A DNA stretch of 64,000 nucleotides, from assembly GCA_965116445.1 (NCBI GenBank), contig OZ220688.1:2232001-2296000 (forward strand). The letters are read 5' to 3'. The translations under genes were made by a program, and so were the position numbers. The stretch is from Multivorans sp965116445 (GTDB taxonomy: Bacteria; Acidobacteriota; Thermoanaerobaculia; Multivoradales; Multivoraceae). The number at the start of each line of letters is the position of its first letter. The first letter of the stretch is position 1. The notes beneath the pieces are model-generated. The model saw nothing but the letters and a program-made list of their open reading frames with translations. It was not told where the DNA came from and searched no databases. Positions 32,838 through 41,236 of the stretch are shown here, one piece after another.

Positions 32838-34970
32838 TTAGCGCCCGCGGGCGCGGTACAGACCAATCAGCAGTACGACGATGGGCATCCATCCGATGAC
32901 GGCGAAGCGCACCATGGACTCCTCACGTTCCAACGCCTCGCGCCGGCCCTTGCGGATGTCCCGCAGTTCCCGGTTGCCCTCCAGGATCCGCTCGTTCAAC
33001 TCGTCGACTTCCTCCTGCAGCTTCCTCTGGAAAAGAGCCGCGTTGCGCTGGGTGATCTCGCCCTGCTTCTCCCGCAGCTCCGCCTCGAAGGTCTCGATCT
33101 CCTCACGGATCTGCCGTTCGCGGTCGAGCGTGTCCAGTTCGGCCTGCGCTTCGATCTCGTCGAAGCGGAGGAACGGCCGGCTGATGCCGCTCTTGGCACG
33201 AACCGACATGAGGTCCCGGGAACCGAGCAGGTAGTCGATGCTGTTGAGGACCACTTTGTGGTTGTCGTTCGCCGCCTGGACGATTCCGAACGGGTTCTGC
33301 AGGAAGGCGATCTGGTCGTGGATGAAATCGACATCGGCGAACACGACGACCGCCGCCTCGCCCCGCTCCTCCTCCGGCAACGGATCGCGGTGGATGATCT
33401 CCACGTTGTCGGGCGGCGGAACCTCGATCTCGGGGGGCAGATTGGGCGGCCGCTCCGCCTCCCTGTCCGGGTAGTCGACGCCGTCCGGGAACGCGGTCGG
33501 CAGCTTGCCGCGCACGACGTACGCCAGCGCCAGCGCCTCTTCTCCCGGCGCGAACGCGTCGCGCAGCTTGGCGCCGTCGTTCAGGTCCGTGTAGGCCAGG
33601 CCGTCGCCGCCGCCGAAACCGGGCAGCACCTCGAGGGTGCCAGCGGCCGCCGTGGTCGAGATCAGGGGCCGCAACTCGACGACAGAGGCTGGTCCGGAGA
33701 CGTCTTCGTCCGCCTCGCCCGTCTCGGTTTCCGTCCCGTCCGCGGCGTCCGCCCCGATCTCCCGCAGCGCACCTGAGAGGAAGAAGCGCGTGTTCGACAA
33801 GCCCCGCAACATCGGATTCTCTTCGTCCAGAAGACCCTCGTGGAGCGTGGAATCGACCTGGAGATCGATGATCACCGACTCCGCGGCGCCGAACTGGCTC
33901 ATCGGCCGCCGCGCCGCGAGTTCGAAGTCGGCCGCGAACTGGTTCGCCGGAAGCTCCAGGCCCCAGGCTTCGAGCAACGGCTCCAGGTTCGAGGCGGGCT
34001 GATACTGAAGCGCCATCCACGGCTGCTGCGGGTTCTGCGGCGGCGTATCGCCCAAGGCGTAGGGGTCGAGGAAGATCAGCGTGTTGCCGCCGGCAGCCAC
34101 CCACTGGTCGATCGCGAACACCGTCTTGTCGGGAAGCCCCTTGGGGTGAATCACGACCAGCAGGTCGACGTCGTCAGCCGAGATCTCGTCCACGTCGGCC
34201 GCGACCTGGGAGACGTCGTAGAGATCCTCCAGCACCTGGACGATGATCCACTTCTGCGCTGGCGTGCGGCCCTGGGCCGCCAGCATCTGGGCCATCATCG
34301 GATCCTGGGCGCCGCCGAAGACCTCCAGGCTCGACAGCACGCCAACCCGCTGCCGCGCCGGCCACAGCAGACCGTGGATCTTCTTCGAGATCTCGTACTC
34401 GACGTTCTCCTGTTCCTGGGGCCACAGGAACTCGATCGTCTCCTTGCTGCCGGTCTGGGTCTCGATCGCCAGACCGAAGTAGAAGAGATCGCCCTCCTGG
34501 TTGATCAGCTTGCCGTCCAGGCCGTCCTCGGCGGCCCGGTCCGCGTCGTCGCTGTCGGGAATCGGGTCGATCGTCTCAACGCGGATCTTCCCCGCCGCGG
34601 CGCGCTCGTACTCGCCCAGCAGGCTGCGCAGGTAGCGCTCGTAGCCGATGAAGTCCTTGACGAACTTGGGCAGCGTCTTGCCCGCGGTCTCCGAGAAGTA
34701 GAGCCGGATGTCGAGCGGCTTGACGCCCTCCTCCTGCATGCGTTCGATGATCGCTTGCGTGCCGTCGGTCAGCGAGTAGAGATCGCCACCGGTGAAGTCG
34801 ACGCGCCATCCCTCCAGCCACTCGTTGGCGACGTGGATCGAGAGCACAGTCAACAGGCCGATCAGGACCAGGGTCACCGTCCGGCTACGCGCCACCGTCA
34901 TCCCCTTCGCGCCACTGGGTGCGCCGGCGTCCCCGCCGGCATCCGGGTTCAGGTTCGGTTCGGAAGTCAT
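32838..34970 (-). CDS. GldG-like ABC-system auxiliary protein
   Basis: The 710-residue product has an N-terminal membrane helix (VTLVLIGLLTVLSIHVANEW), a long extracytoplasmic domain of the ABC_transp_aux/GldG type (YSLTDGTQAIIERM, VGVLSSLEVFG, DLLVVIHPKGLPDKTVFAID, GGNTLIFLDPYA), a coiled coil (about 605-685) and a C-terminal helix (VIGWMPIVVLLIGLYRARGR). Start 34970 lies 10 bases after the permease stop, but then residues 9-23 (PDAGGDAGAPSGAKG) are encoded by hairpin repeat copy 5; ATG 34901 with AAGGGG upstream is a plausible shorter start. Works with the permease and ATPase upstream. Confidence 0.85.
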   Translation of the reverse strand: MTSEPNLNPDAGGDAGAPSGAKGMTVARSRTVTLVLIGLLTVLSIHVANEWLEGWRVDFTGGDLYSLTDGTQAIIERMQEEGVKPLDIRLYFSETAGKTLPKFVKDFIGYERYLRSLLGEYERAAAGKIRVETIDPIPDSDDADRAAEDGLDGKLINQEGDLFYFGLAIETQTGSKETIEFLWPQEQENVEYEISKKIHGLLWPARQRVGVLSSLEVFGGAQDPMMAQMLAAQGRTPAQKWIIVQVLEDLYDVSQVAADVDEISADDVDLLVVIHPKGLPDKTVFAIDQWVAAGGNTLIFLDPYALGDTPPQNPQQPWMALQYQPASNLEPLLEAWGLELPANQFAADFELAARRPMSQFGAAESVIIDLQVDSTLHEGLLDEENPMLRGLSNTRFFLSGALREIGADAADGTETETGEADEDVSGPASVVELRPLISTTAAAGTLEVLPGFGGGDGLAYTDLNDGAKLRDAFAPGEEALALAYVVRGKLPTAFPDGVDYPDREAERPPNLPPEIEVPPPDNVEIIHRDPLPEEERGEAAVVVFADVDFIHDQIAFLQNPFGIVQAANDNHKVVLNSIDYLLGSRDLMSVRAKSGISRPFLRFDEIEAQAELDTLDRERQIREEIETFEAELREKQGEITQRNAALFQRKLQEEVDELNERILEGNRELRDIRKGRREALEREESMVRFAVIGWMPIVVLLIGLYRARGR
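34914..34940 (+). repeat. Dispersed hairpin repeat, copy 5
   Basis: ACTGGGTGC then GCCGGCG (34923-34929), loop TCCC, CGCCGGC (34934-34940). It lies inside the first 23 codons of the gldG-like frame, on the strand opposite to the gene. Confidence 0.65.
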
Positions 34971-34980
34971 CTGCCAACCC

Positions 34981-35742
34981 TCAGTTCGTCTTGGTCCGGC
35001 TGAGCACCAACATGCCGCAGATCAGCCAGCCGGCGGTGAACAGAACGAAGAACAACAACGAGTTCAACTGCAGGAGGCCCCGCGTCAGGGTCTCGAAGTG
35101 GTCGAGCAGGCTCAGCGACGAAACGACCCGCTCGACGTAGCCGCCGAACCACTTGCCCACGAACTCCTGCGTCTGCGGCACCCCGATCAGCAGGAAGCCG
35201 ACCGAAGCGGCCACCGCAAGAATGAACGCGACGACCTGGTTCTTCGACAGCGCCGAAAACAGCAGGCCGATCGCGAGAAGGACCGCCGCGGCCAGCAGCG
35301 AGGCCACGTAGCTCAGAAAGACCGCGCCCCAGTCCGGATCGCCCAACCGCGCGACCTGGAAGACCGCCGGCCAAGTCAACAACACGGACACCGCCAGGAA
35401 CGCCCAGCCGGCAAGGAACTTTCCGAGGTACGAGCCCACCAGCGTGATCGGCAGGGTAAGCAGCAGCTCGACGGTCCCGGACCGGCGCTCCTCCGCCCAC
35501 AAGCGCATCGCCACCGCCGGCACCAGGACGACGAAGATCCAGGGCATGTAGCTGAAGAGCGCGTCGAGGTTCGCCTCGCGCATCTCCAGGAAGCGGCCGA
35601 AATCGCGCGACACCATCAGGTAGCCGCTCGCGATCAGGAAGATGACGATGAAGATGTAGCCCAGCGGTGACGCGAAGTAGCCACGGAACTCCCGCCGGAG
35701 CACCGCCCTCATCCCCACGAAACGAAGCGCCAGCGCAGTCAT
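34981..35742 (-). CDS. ABC-2 type permease, GldF-like
   Basis: The 253-residue product has about six membrane helices, e.g. PLGYIFIVIFLIASGYLMV, SYMPWIFVVLVPAVAMRLWAEE, LTLPITLVGSYLGKFLAGW and VAFILAVAASVGFLLIG. The RSGTVELLLTLPIT segment is typical of ABC-2 permeases in Gld-type systems. The ATG start overlaps the ATPase stop by ATGA. Confidence 0.88.
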   Translation of the reverse strand: MTALALRFVGMRAVLRREFRGYFASPLGYIFIVIFLIASGYLMVSRDFGRFLEMREANLDALFSYMPWIFVVLVPAVAMRLWAEERRSGTVELLLTLPITLVGSYLGKFLAGWAFLAVSVLLTWPAVFQVARLGDPDWGAVFLSYVASLLAAAVLLAIGLLFSALSKNQVVAFILAVAASVGFLLIGVPQTQEFVGKWFGGYVERVVSSLSLLDHFETLTRGLLQLNSLLFFVLFTAGWLICGMLVLSRTKTN

Positions 35743-36698
35743 GCGGCCACCCCTCTCGTCACGTCGCGGAACAGTTCGTCGAGCCGGCCCTCGCGAACGC
35801 GAACGTCCGTGACCCGGCGCTCACCGACCGTCGCCAGCACGTCGTTCAATCGGTTTTCGCCGTCCCGAGGCTCTACCTCCACTTCGCCGTTCGGAAGCAC
35901 GCGGGCCGCCGCGCACCAAGCGGCTCGGGACAGCTCCTCCACGACGTCCTCGCCGTCACCGTGGACGACCCGGAAGCGCACCGCGTTGTGACCGGGCGCC
36001 CGGGTCACCAGATCGTCGGGGGTCGAGTCCACGAGGATGCGTCCTTCCGACAGGATGACCGCCCGGTTGCACACCCGCTCCGCCTCGTCGAGGATGTGGG
36101 TCGAGAGCACGATGCAACGGTTGGAGGAAAGACTCAGAATCAGGTCCTGAACGACCTTCTTCTGGTTCGGGTCCAGCCCGTCGGTCGGCTCGTCGAGAAT
36201 CAGCACGTCAGGATCGTGAATCAGGGCCTGCGCCAGGCCGACGCGGCGCTTGAATCCCTTGGACAGGGTCTCGATCGTCTGACCGCGCACCCGGCGCAGA
36301 TGCGTCACCTCGATCACCGAGTCGATCGCGGCCTCCGGTGACTCGAGTTCGCGAGCCTCCGCAATGAAACCGAGGAACGCCTCGACGCTCATCTCGCCGT
36401 AGGCCGGCGCATTCTCGGCCAGGTAGCCGATCCGCCGGCTCACGCCCAAGCGGTCCGCGGCGACATCCAGACCCGCCACCGACACGGTGCCGGCGTCCGG
36501 CTCGAGGAACCCGGTGATCATCTTCATCGCCGTCGTCTTGCCGGCGCCGTTCGGCCCGAGGAAGCCGAGCACGTCGCCGCGGCGCACTTCGAAGCTGATG
36601 CCGTCGACGGCGCGGATCGGGCCGTAGTGCTTGGTCAGGTTGTCGACCGCGATCAGGACTTCGCCCTCGCCGCCGGATGAGTAGTCGGTTTCGCTCAC
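35739..36698 (-). CDS. ABC transporter ATPase, GldA-like
   Basis: The 319-residue ATPase has Walker A GPNGAGKTTAMKM, signature LSKGFKRRVGLAQAL, Walker B VLILDEPTDGLDPNQ and STHILDEAERVCNR, with the C-terminal DUF4162-like tail (about 220-319) usual in these ABC-2 ATPases. It heads the four-gene unit ATPase-permease-GldG-DUF4340. Such systems power gliding in Bacteroidota, but in other phyla they occur without gliding genes; no other gld or spr genes are seen here, so a gliding role is not implied. Confidence 0.88.
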   Translation of the reverse strand: MSETDYSSGGEGEVLIAVDNLTKHYGPIRAVDGISFEVRRGDVLGFLGPNGAGKTTAMKMITGFLEPDAGTVSVAGLDVAADRLGVSRRIGYLAENAPAYGEMSVEAFLGFIAEARELESPEAAIDSVIEVTHLRRVRGQTIETLSKGFKRRVGLAQALIHDPDVLILDEPTDGLDPNQKKVVQDLILSLSSNRCIVLSTHILDEAERVCNRAVILSEGRILVDSTPDDLVTRAPGHNAVRFRVVHGDGEDVVEELSRAAWCAAARVLPNGEVEVEPRDGENRLNDVLATVGERRVTDVRVREGRLDELFRDVTRGVAA

Positions 36699-36885
36699 TC
36701 TCGACCTTCTCCGTAACAGTTGACTACTTGGACTCTTCGAGACCGTCGCCAGAGGCGTCGAAGTGGCCAGACCCGCCGACCTGGGCGCGCCGTTTCTGCG
36801 CGCAGGGCCAACTTGGCCCGCCGGATCTCAGCACAATGGCGCCAGCGAACGCAAGACGCCTGCCAAGATGCGGCTACCAGGGCGG

Positions 36886-39546
36886 TTACCAGGAGCCAGG
36901 CGCCGACGTCGAGTCGATCAGGCCGCTCAGGAAGATCGAGTTCAGGAACAGCCGGTTCGAGCCGTAGAAGTAGGCGCGGAAGTTCGGGTCGTCGAGGAGC
37001 TGGATGACGACCCCGCGGCCCATCCGGCTGGCGATGACGGCCGGCTGGCCGGCCAGCCGGCGCTGGTTCTCCGGCGATATCCAGCCGGAGAGCCGCGGCG
37101 GCTCCTGGTACAGGGCGACGTTCTCGAACGGGTCGGAACTGGCCCGCAGGACCATCTCGTCGGTGCGAATCACGGCGAGCTCCGACCGTCTGTACCCGTA
37201 GGCCAGCGGATGAGTCAGATCGAGTTCGACACCGACGATCGTGCCGGCCATGAGTTGCTCGGCCCGCTGGTCCCGGTAGTCGGCGTAGCGCTGGCGCTCC
37301 GGCGGCCCGGCAGGATCCCCTTCCTCCGCGCCGGCAACCGCATCGTCACCCGCTCCTTCCCAGCCGAGCAGTTCCTCGCTCGCCCAGCGGCTCGCCGGAC
37401 CGATCGCCACGACCGCACCGCCGCCGCGCACCCAGTCCTTGAGGCGATCCCGCACTGCTTCCCGCGGCGAGACGCCGCCGAAGCGGCCGCCGCCGAGAGC
37501 CAGCACAACGTGCGTGTAGCGATCGAGGTCCGCGCTCGCCAACGAGGCGAGATCGACGAGCGACGCCTCGACGCCGAAGCGCTCGTCGAGCAGGTGCCAT
37601 GCCTCGCCCACCCGGTACGACGAAACGCCGGAGCCGGTGACGAGCAGCGGCCGCGGGGCGACGAGCGGCCGCAGGCTCGGACTGCCCAGATCGATTCCCG
37701 CCGCGGCCTGACCGCTGACCAACCGGTGGACGTCGACGCCGTCGGCGGCCGCGGCTTTGGCGAACAGCGCCTCCAGATCGACGCCGTCGTTGGCCCCGGG
37801 CTCGCCCGGCCGACCCACCGGCACGACGATCGCCCCGGGCCGGAAGGACTCCGGACCGCCAGCCGTCTCCGCCGTAAAGGGCCGAACCGCGGCGCGCGCC
37901 CGCGCCCCTGCCCGCTGCAGCCGGTTCAGAACCCGCGGAGCGAAGTAGCCATCCCACGAGAAGGCGTAGGCGTACACCATCTCGTTTGCCGTCGACCCGC
38001 CTAACCGGCCCGGTTCGATCGACGCGTCGGTCACCGGAGCTCCGAGCGCTTCCTCCCCGTATGCGCCTCCATCGAGCAGGTCGTACTCGGCGCCGAAGGC
38101 GAGCGGCAGCGTCCAGGCCGAAACGTCGTAGAAGACCGAGTCATTGAACTCGGTCACTTTCTCGAAGAACGACCGGACGAGGGTCGTCTGGGGCTGCTCG
38201 AGCGGAACCAGCCACGACGAGCCGGAGGGATAGACGCGGCCGTCGAGGGCGAGGTCCTCCACCGTCCCGTAGACCTCGATCTCGTGACGCAGGAGGAGGT
38301 CGAGCATGCGATGGGCGCGGCCACGGTCGCCGTCGACGTGGAACACGTAGGCGGCCGGCCCCGCCTCCCCCGCTGCGGCCATGGCGCCGCGGAAGAAGTC
38401 GCGCTGGTGCTCCAGCAGCTCCAGCCGCTTCGCCACCCCGCCCTCGACCATCGACAGGGACGCCAGCAGATGGTTCTTGATCCCGAAGCCGAAGGCGAGT
38501 TCGCCGTTCGCCGTCTCGATCAGGTGGCCTTCGGCGCTCGCCTGCTCGAACAGGAAGCCGACCGCGCCGTGAGCGTCCGGGTACGTCGAGCCCTTGCCCA
38601 GGTAGAAATCGTCGAAGCCCTCGCGGCTGTAGTAGAGCCGGCCCACGCGATCGAACACGGCGGCGTGATGCGCCGCGATTTCCTCGGTCAGCTCTACGTT
38701 GCGCTCGGGAATCAGGGGATTCCGGCGGCTCGGCACCCCCGGCTGGAAAAAGAACGTGCTGTTCGAACCCATCTCGTGGAAGTCGCCGACGAGGTTCGGC
38801 TGCCAGGCCTTCCAGGTCGCCATCCGGTTCCGCGACTCGGGATGCTGCAGCAGCAACCAGTCCCGGTTCAGGTCGAACCAGTAGTGATTCGTGCGTCCGC
38901 CCGGCCACGGCTCGCGGTGCTCCCGGTGGCCCGGGTCGGGATTCAGCACCATGCCCCGGTTCGTGTTCGCCCAGTGCGCGAAGCGCCCCAGCCCGTCGGG
39001 GTTCAGGCTCGGGTCGAGCAGAATGACCGCCTGGTCCAACTGATCCGCGACCACGTTCGACCGCGACGCCGCCAGGCGATACGCCATCAGCATCGAGGCG
39101 TTCGCGCCGCTCGGCTCGTTGCCGTGAATGCTGTAACCGAGCCAGATGACGACCGGCAGGCCATCGAGCTCCGGCGCCGGCAGCCTGGGATCGACCAGGC
39201 CGCGCCGAAGTTCGCGGATCTCGTCGAGCCGCGCATGGTTGCGCGGCGACGTGATCGCCAGCAGAAGCTGGGGACGCTCTTCATGGGTGTGCCCCTGCAC
39301 CGACACCGACACCCGCGCCGAGGAGGCCGCCAGCGCCCGCATGTAGGCATTGAGCTGATCGGGGCGAACGTGCCAGTCACCGACCTCGTAACCGAGCACC
39401 GCGGACGGCCGGGGCACGGCCGGGTCATAGGCCGCGGGGTCGCCGGCATCCGGCAGGTAGTACGAGAGTTCTTCGGCCGCCGCGGGCACGGCGAGCACTG
39501 CGGCGAGAACTGCAAGGGAGGCGATGCACGTGCGTCGATCAGGCAT
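36886..39546 (-). CDS. Secreted M14 zinc carboxypeptidase with C-terminal glutamine-amidotransferase-like domain
   Basis: The 886-residue product has a signal peptide (MPDRRTCIASLAVLAAVLAVPAAAEE). The M14 domain (about 50-400) has zinc ligands visible in YSIHGNEPSG and a likely later His in WFDLNRDW or DFHEMG. The C-terminal half (about 550-880) includes RPLLVTGSGVSSYRVGEAWH and VVLALGGGRFGGVS, resembling a class I amidotransferase-like fold used for binding. It likely trims peptides outside the cytoplasm. The 187 bases between it and the ABC ATPase start (36699-36885) show no gene or clear signal. Confidence 0.85.
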   Translation of the reverse strand: MPDRRTCIASLAVLAAVLAVPAAAEELSYYLPDAGDPAAYDPAVPRPSAVLGYEVGDWHVRPDQLNAYMRALAASSARVSVSVQGHTHEERPQLLLAITSPRNHARLDEIRELRRGLVDPRLPAPELDGLPVVIWLGYSIHGNEPSGANASMLMAYRLAASRSNVVADQLDQAVILLDPSLNPDGLGRFAHWANTNRGMVLNPDPGHREHREPWPGGRTNHYWFDLNRDWLLLQHPESRNRMATWKAWQPNLVGDFHEMGSNSTFFFQPGVPSRRNPLIPERNVELTEEIAAHHAAVFDRVGRLYYSREGFDDFYLGKGSTYPDAHGAVGFLFEQASAEGHLIETANGELAFGFGIKNHLLASLSMVEGGVAKRLELLEHQRDFFRGAMAAAGEAGPAAYVFHVDGDRGRAHRMLDLLLRHEIEVYGTVEDLALDGRVYPSGSSWLVPLEQPQTTLVRSFFEKVTEFNDSVFYDVSAWTLPLAFGAEYDLLDGGAYGEEALGAPVTDASIEPGRLGGSTANEMVYAYAFSWDGYFAPRVLNRLQRAGARARAAVRPFTAETAGGPESFRPGAIVVPVGRPGEPGANDGVDLEALFAKAAAADGVDVHRLVSGQAAAGIDLGSPSLRPLVAPRPLLVTGSGVSSYRVGEAWHLLDERFGVEASLVDLASLASADLDRYTHVVLALGGGRFGGVSPREAVRDRLKDWVRGGGAVVAIGPASRWASEELLGWEGAGDDAVAGAEEGDPAGPPERQRYADYRDQRAEQLMAGTIVGVELDLTHPLAYGYRRSELAVIRTDEMVLRASSDPFENVALYQEPPRLSGWISPENQRRLAGQPAVIASRMGRGVVIQLLDDPNFRAYFYGSNRLFLNSIFLSGLIDSTSAPGSW

Positions 39547-39573
39547 CGCGCGAGTGTAGCCGCCGTCCCCCGC

Positions 39574-41052
39574 CTAAGGCCCCCTGACTGCCGCGTGAAC
39601 GTCCTCGAACTCCGCCGCGGCGCCCTCGGGCGGCTGCGTCCGGAGACTGACGCCCACGGTCGCCGCCAGGCCGGCCAGCAGTCCCGGAATCAGCTCGTAC
39701 AGGTCGTAGTAGGACGCCTTGAACCACACGACCCAGGCCACCGTGACGGCGAATCCCGTCGCCATCCCGGCCAGAGCGCCCGGCAACGTCGTCCGCTTCC
39801 AGAAGAGAGAGCAGAGGATCACCGGAACGAAGGCGCCCCCGAGCCCCGACCACGCAAAGAGCATGAACCAGAACAGCAGCGGAGGTTCGGACAGGGCGAA
39901 GGGAATCGCCACGAGGCCCACGACTGCGGTGGCGTAGCGGCCGTAGCGCGACAGGCGACCGCCTCCGCGGGCCGCGCCGAGGATCTTCTGCCCGAAGTCC
40001 CGCACCACCGCGGAGGAAGCGAGGATCAACAGCGAATCGACGGTCGACATGATCGCACCCAGAACGATGACCAGGAAGATGCCGGTGAAAAGGGCCGGGA
40101 ACAGCTCCGCGCTCATCGTCGGCATCACGGTTTCCGGGTCGTCCAGCAACGGGAACAGGGCCCGCCCGGCGATCCCGGTGAAGACCGCGCCGACGTCGAA
40201 CAGGACCATGCAGACGACCGCGACCCTGCCGCCACGTACGAGCTCGCGGCCCGACGCCGCGGACATGAACCGGGTCAGAAGCTGCGGCACCCCCAGAAAG
40301 GCGAGCCCGATGCCGGCGAAGCTCGCGGCCGAGAGCACGCCGGCCCAGGTCGCGCCGTGGCTGCCCATCGCATGTAACAGGTCGGGATCGGCCGCTTCGA
40401 GCGCGCCGATCACTTCGTTCCAGCCGCCCGCGGCCGCGACGCCCACGATCGGGAGCATGACGAGCCCGCCCACCATGAGCAGGCCCTGCACCAGATCCGA
40501 GTAGGCCACCGCCTTGAAGCCGCCGACCGCGGTGTAGACGATCGTGACGCCAGCGCCCAGAAAGACGCCGTGGACGTAGCTGAACCCCAGGAAGGACGAG
40601 AACGCCTTGCCCGTCGCGACGAGTTGCGCGCAGCAGTAGACCGCGACCATCGACAGGATGATCGCGATGCTCAGCTTCCGCAGGAGTTGCCGGCGGTCCC
40701 GGAACCGCTCCTCCAGGTAGTCGGGAACGGTGATCGACCGGTAGCGGTCGGTGTACTCCTTGAACGGCCGCGCGACGAGGCTCCACGCGATCGCGACGCC
40801 CATCACCTCGCCGAACACGACCCAGAGCGCATGGAAACCGACCGCGTAGCCCATCCCGGTCAGGCCGAGCAGCAGCCAGCCGCTCTCGCCGGTGGCGTTC
40901 GAACTGAAGGCGATGACCCAGGAGGGCAGCTTCTTGCCGGCCACGTAGTAGCCCTCCAGGGTCCCGCCCTCGCGCCGGCCCCACAGGCCGAGCCCGATCA
41001 GGACGAGCATGTAGAGGCCCAGGGGAACGAGGACCAGGGCGCTCGCCGTCAC
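39574..41052 (-). CDS. Sodium/solute symporter (SSS family)
   Basis: The 492-residue product has about 13 membrane helices of the SSS/PutP type. Recognisable parts are GYYVAGKKLPSW near the N terminus, SSNATGESGWLLLGLTG, YTAVGGFKAVAYSDLVQG and LGAIMSTVDSLLILASSAVVRD. It would couple sodium entry to uptake of an amino acid, sugar or carboxylate, which cannot be told here. The GTG start (41052) overlaps the stop of the small membrane gene before it (GTGA). It is next to the M14 peptidase gene on the same strand, so amino acid uptake is plausible. Confidence 0.88.
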   Translation of the reverse strand: MTASALVLVPLGLYMLVLIGLGLWGRREGGTLEGYYVAGKKLPSWVIAFSSNATGESGWLLLGLTGMGYAVGFHALWVVFGEVMGVAIAWSLVARPFKEYTDRYRSITVPDYLEERFRDRRQLLRKLSIAIILSMVAVYCCAQLVATGKAFSSFLGFSYVHGVFLGAGVTIVYTAVGGFKAVAYSDLVQGLLMVGGLVMLPIVGVAAAGGWNEVIGALEAADPDLLHAMGSHGATWAGVLSAASFAGIGLAFLGVPQLLTRFMSAASGRELVRGGRVAVVCMVLFDVGAVFTGIAGRALFPLLDDPETVMPTMSAELFPALFTGIFLVIVLGAIMSTVDSLLILASSAVVRDFGQKILGAARGGGRLSRYGRYATAVVGLVAIPFALSEPPLLFWFMLFAWSGLGGAFVPVILCSLFWKRTTLPGALAGMATGFAVTVAWVVWFKASYYDLYELIPGLLAGLAATVGVSLRTQPPEGAAAEFEDVHAAVRGP

Positions 41053-41189
41053 GCCGCGCCGCTCCGCGCGGAGCCCCGACCGCGACGGCGCCGTCCCTCG
41101 GACCACCACCGCAGCAGGACGAGAGCGGGCCCGGCGCCGACCGACACCGCAAGCAGCAACCAGGTCGAGATCGGCAGACCGCGCCACAT
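41049..41189 (-). CDS. Small membrane protein coupled to the SSS symporter
   Basis: The 46-residue product (MWRGLPISTWLLLAVSVGAG, then PALVLLRWW and an Arg-rich tail) has one membrane helix with positive residues after it. It ends in a GTGA overlap with the symporter start. Small membrane proteins often precede SSS genes and may be subunits or stabilisers. A longer start at 41243 is possible. Confidence 0.5.
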   Translation of the reverse strand: MWRGLPISTWLLLAVSVGAGPALVLLRWWSEGRRRRGRGSARSGAA

Positions 41190-41236
41190 GGGTCGGCAGG
41201 CTAGCAGTCGGCCGAGGGCGGCCTCCTCGCAGCCTT

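Noticed and set aside
35739..36698. The GldA/F/G-like genes as evidence for gliding motility
   Set aside because: No gldB, K-N or spr genes are present, and this ABC set with DUF4340 is widespread in non-gliding bacteria.
37419..37431. GCGCACCCAGT inside the M14 gene as a seventh repeat copy
   Set aside because: Only the short flank matches; there is no GCCGGC hairpin and the bases encode a conserved-looking stretch of the protein.
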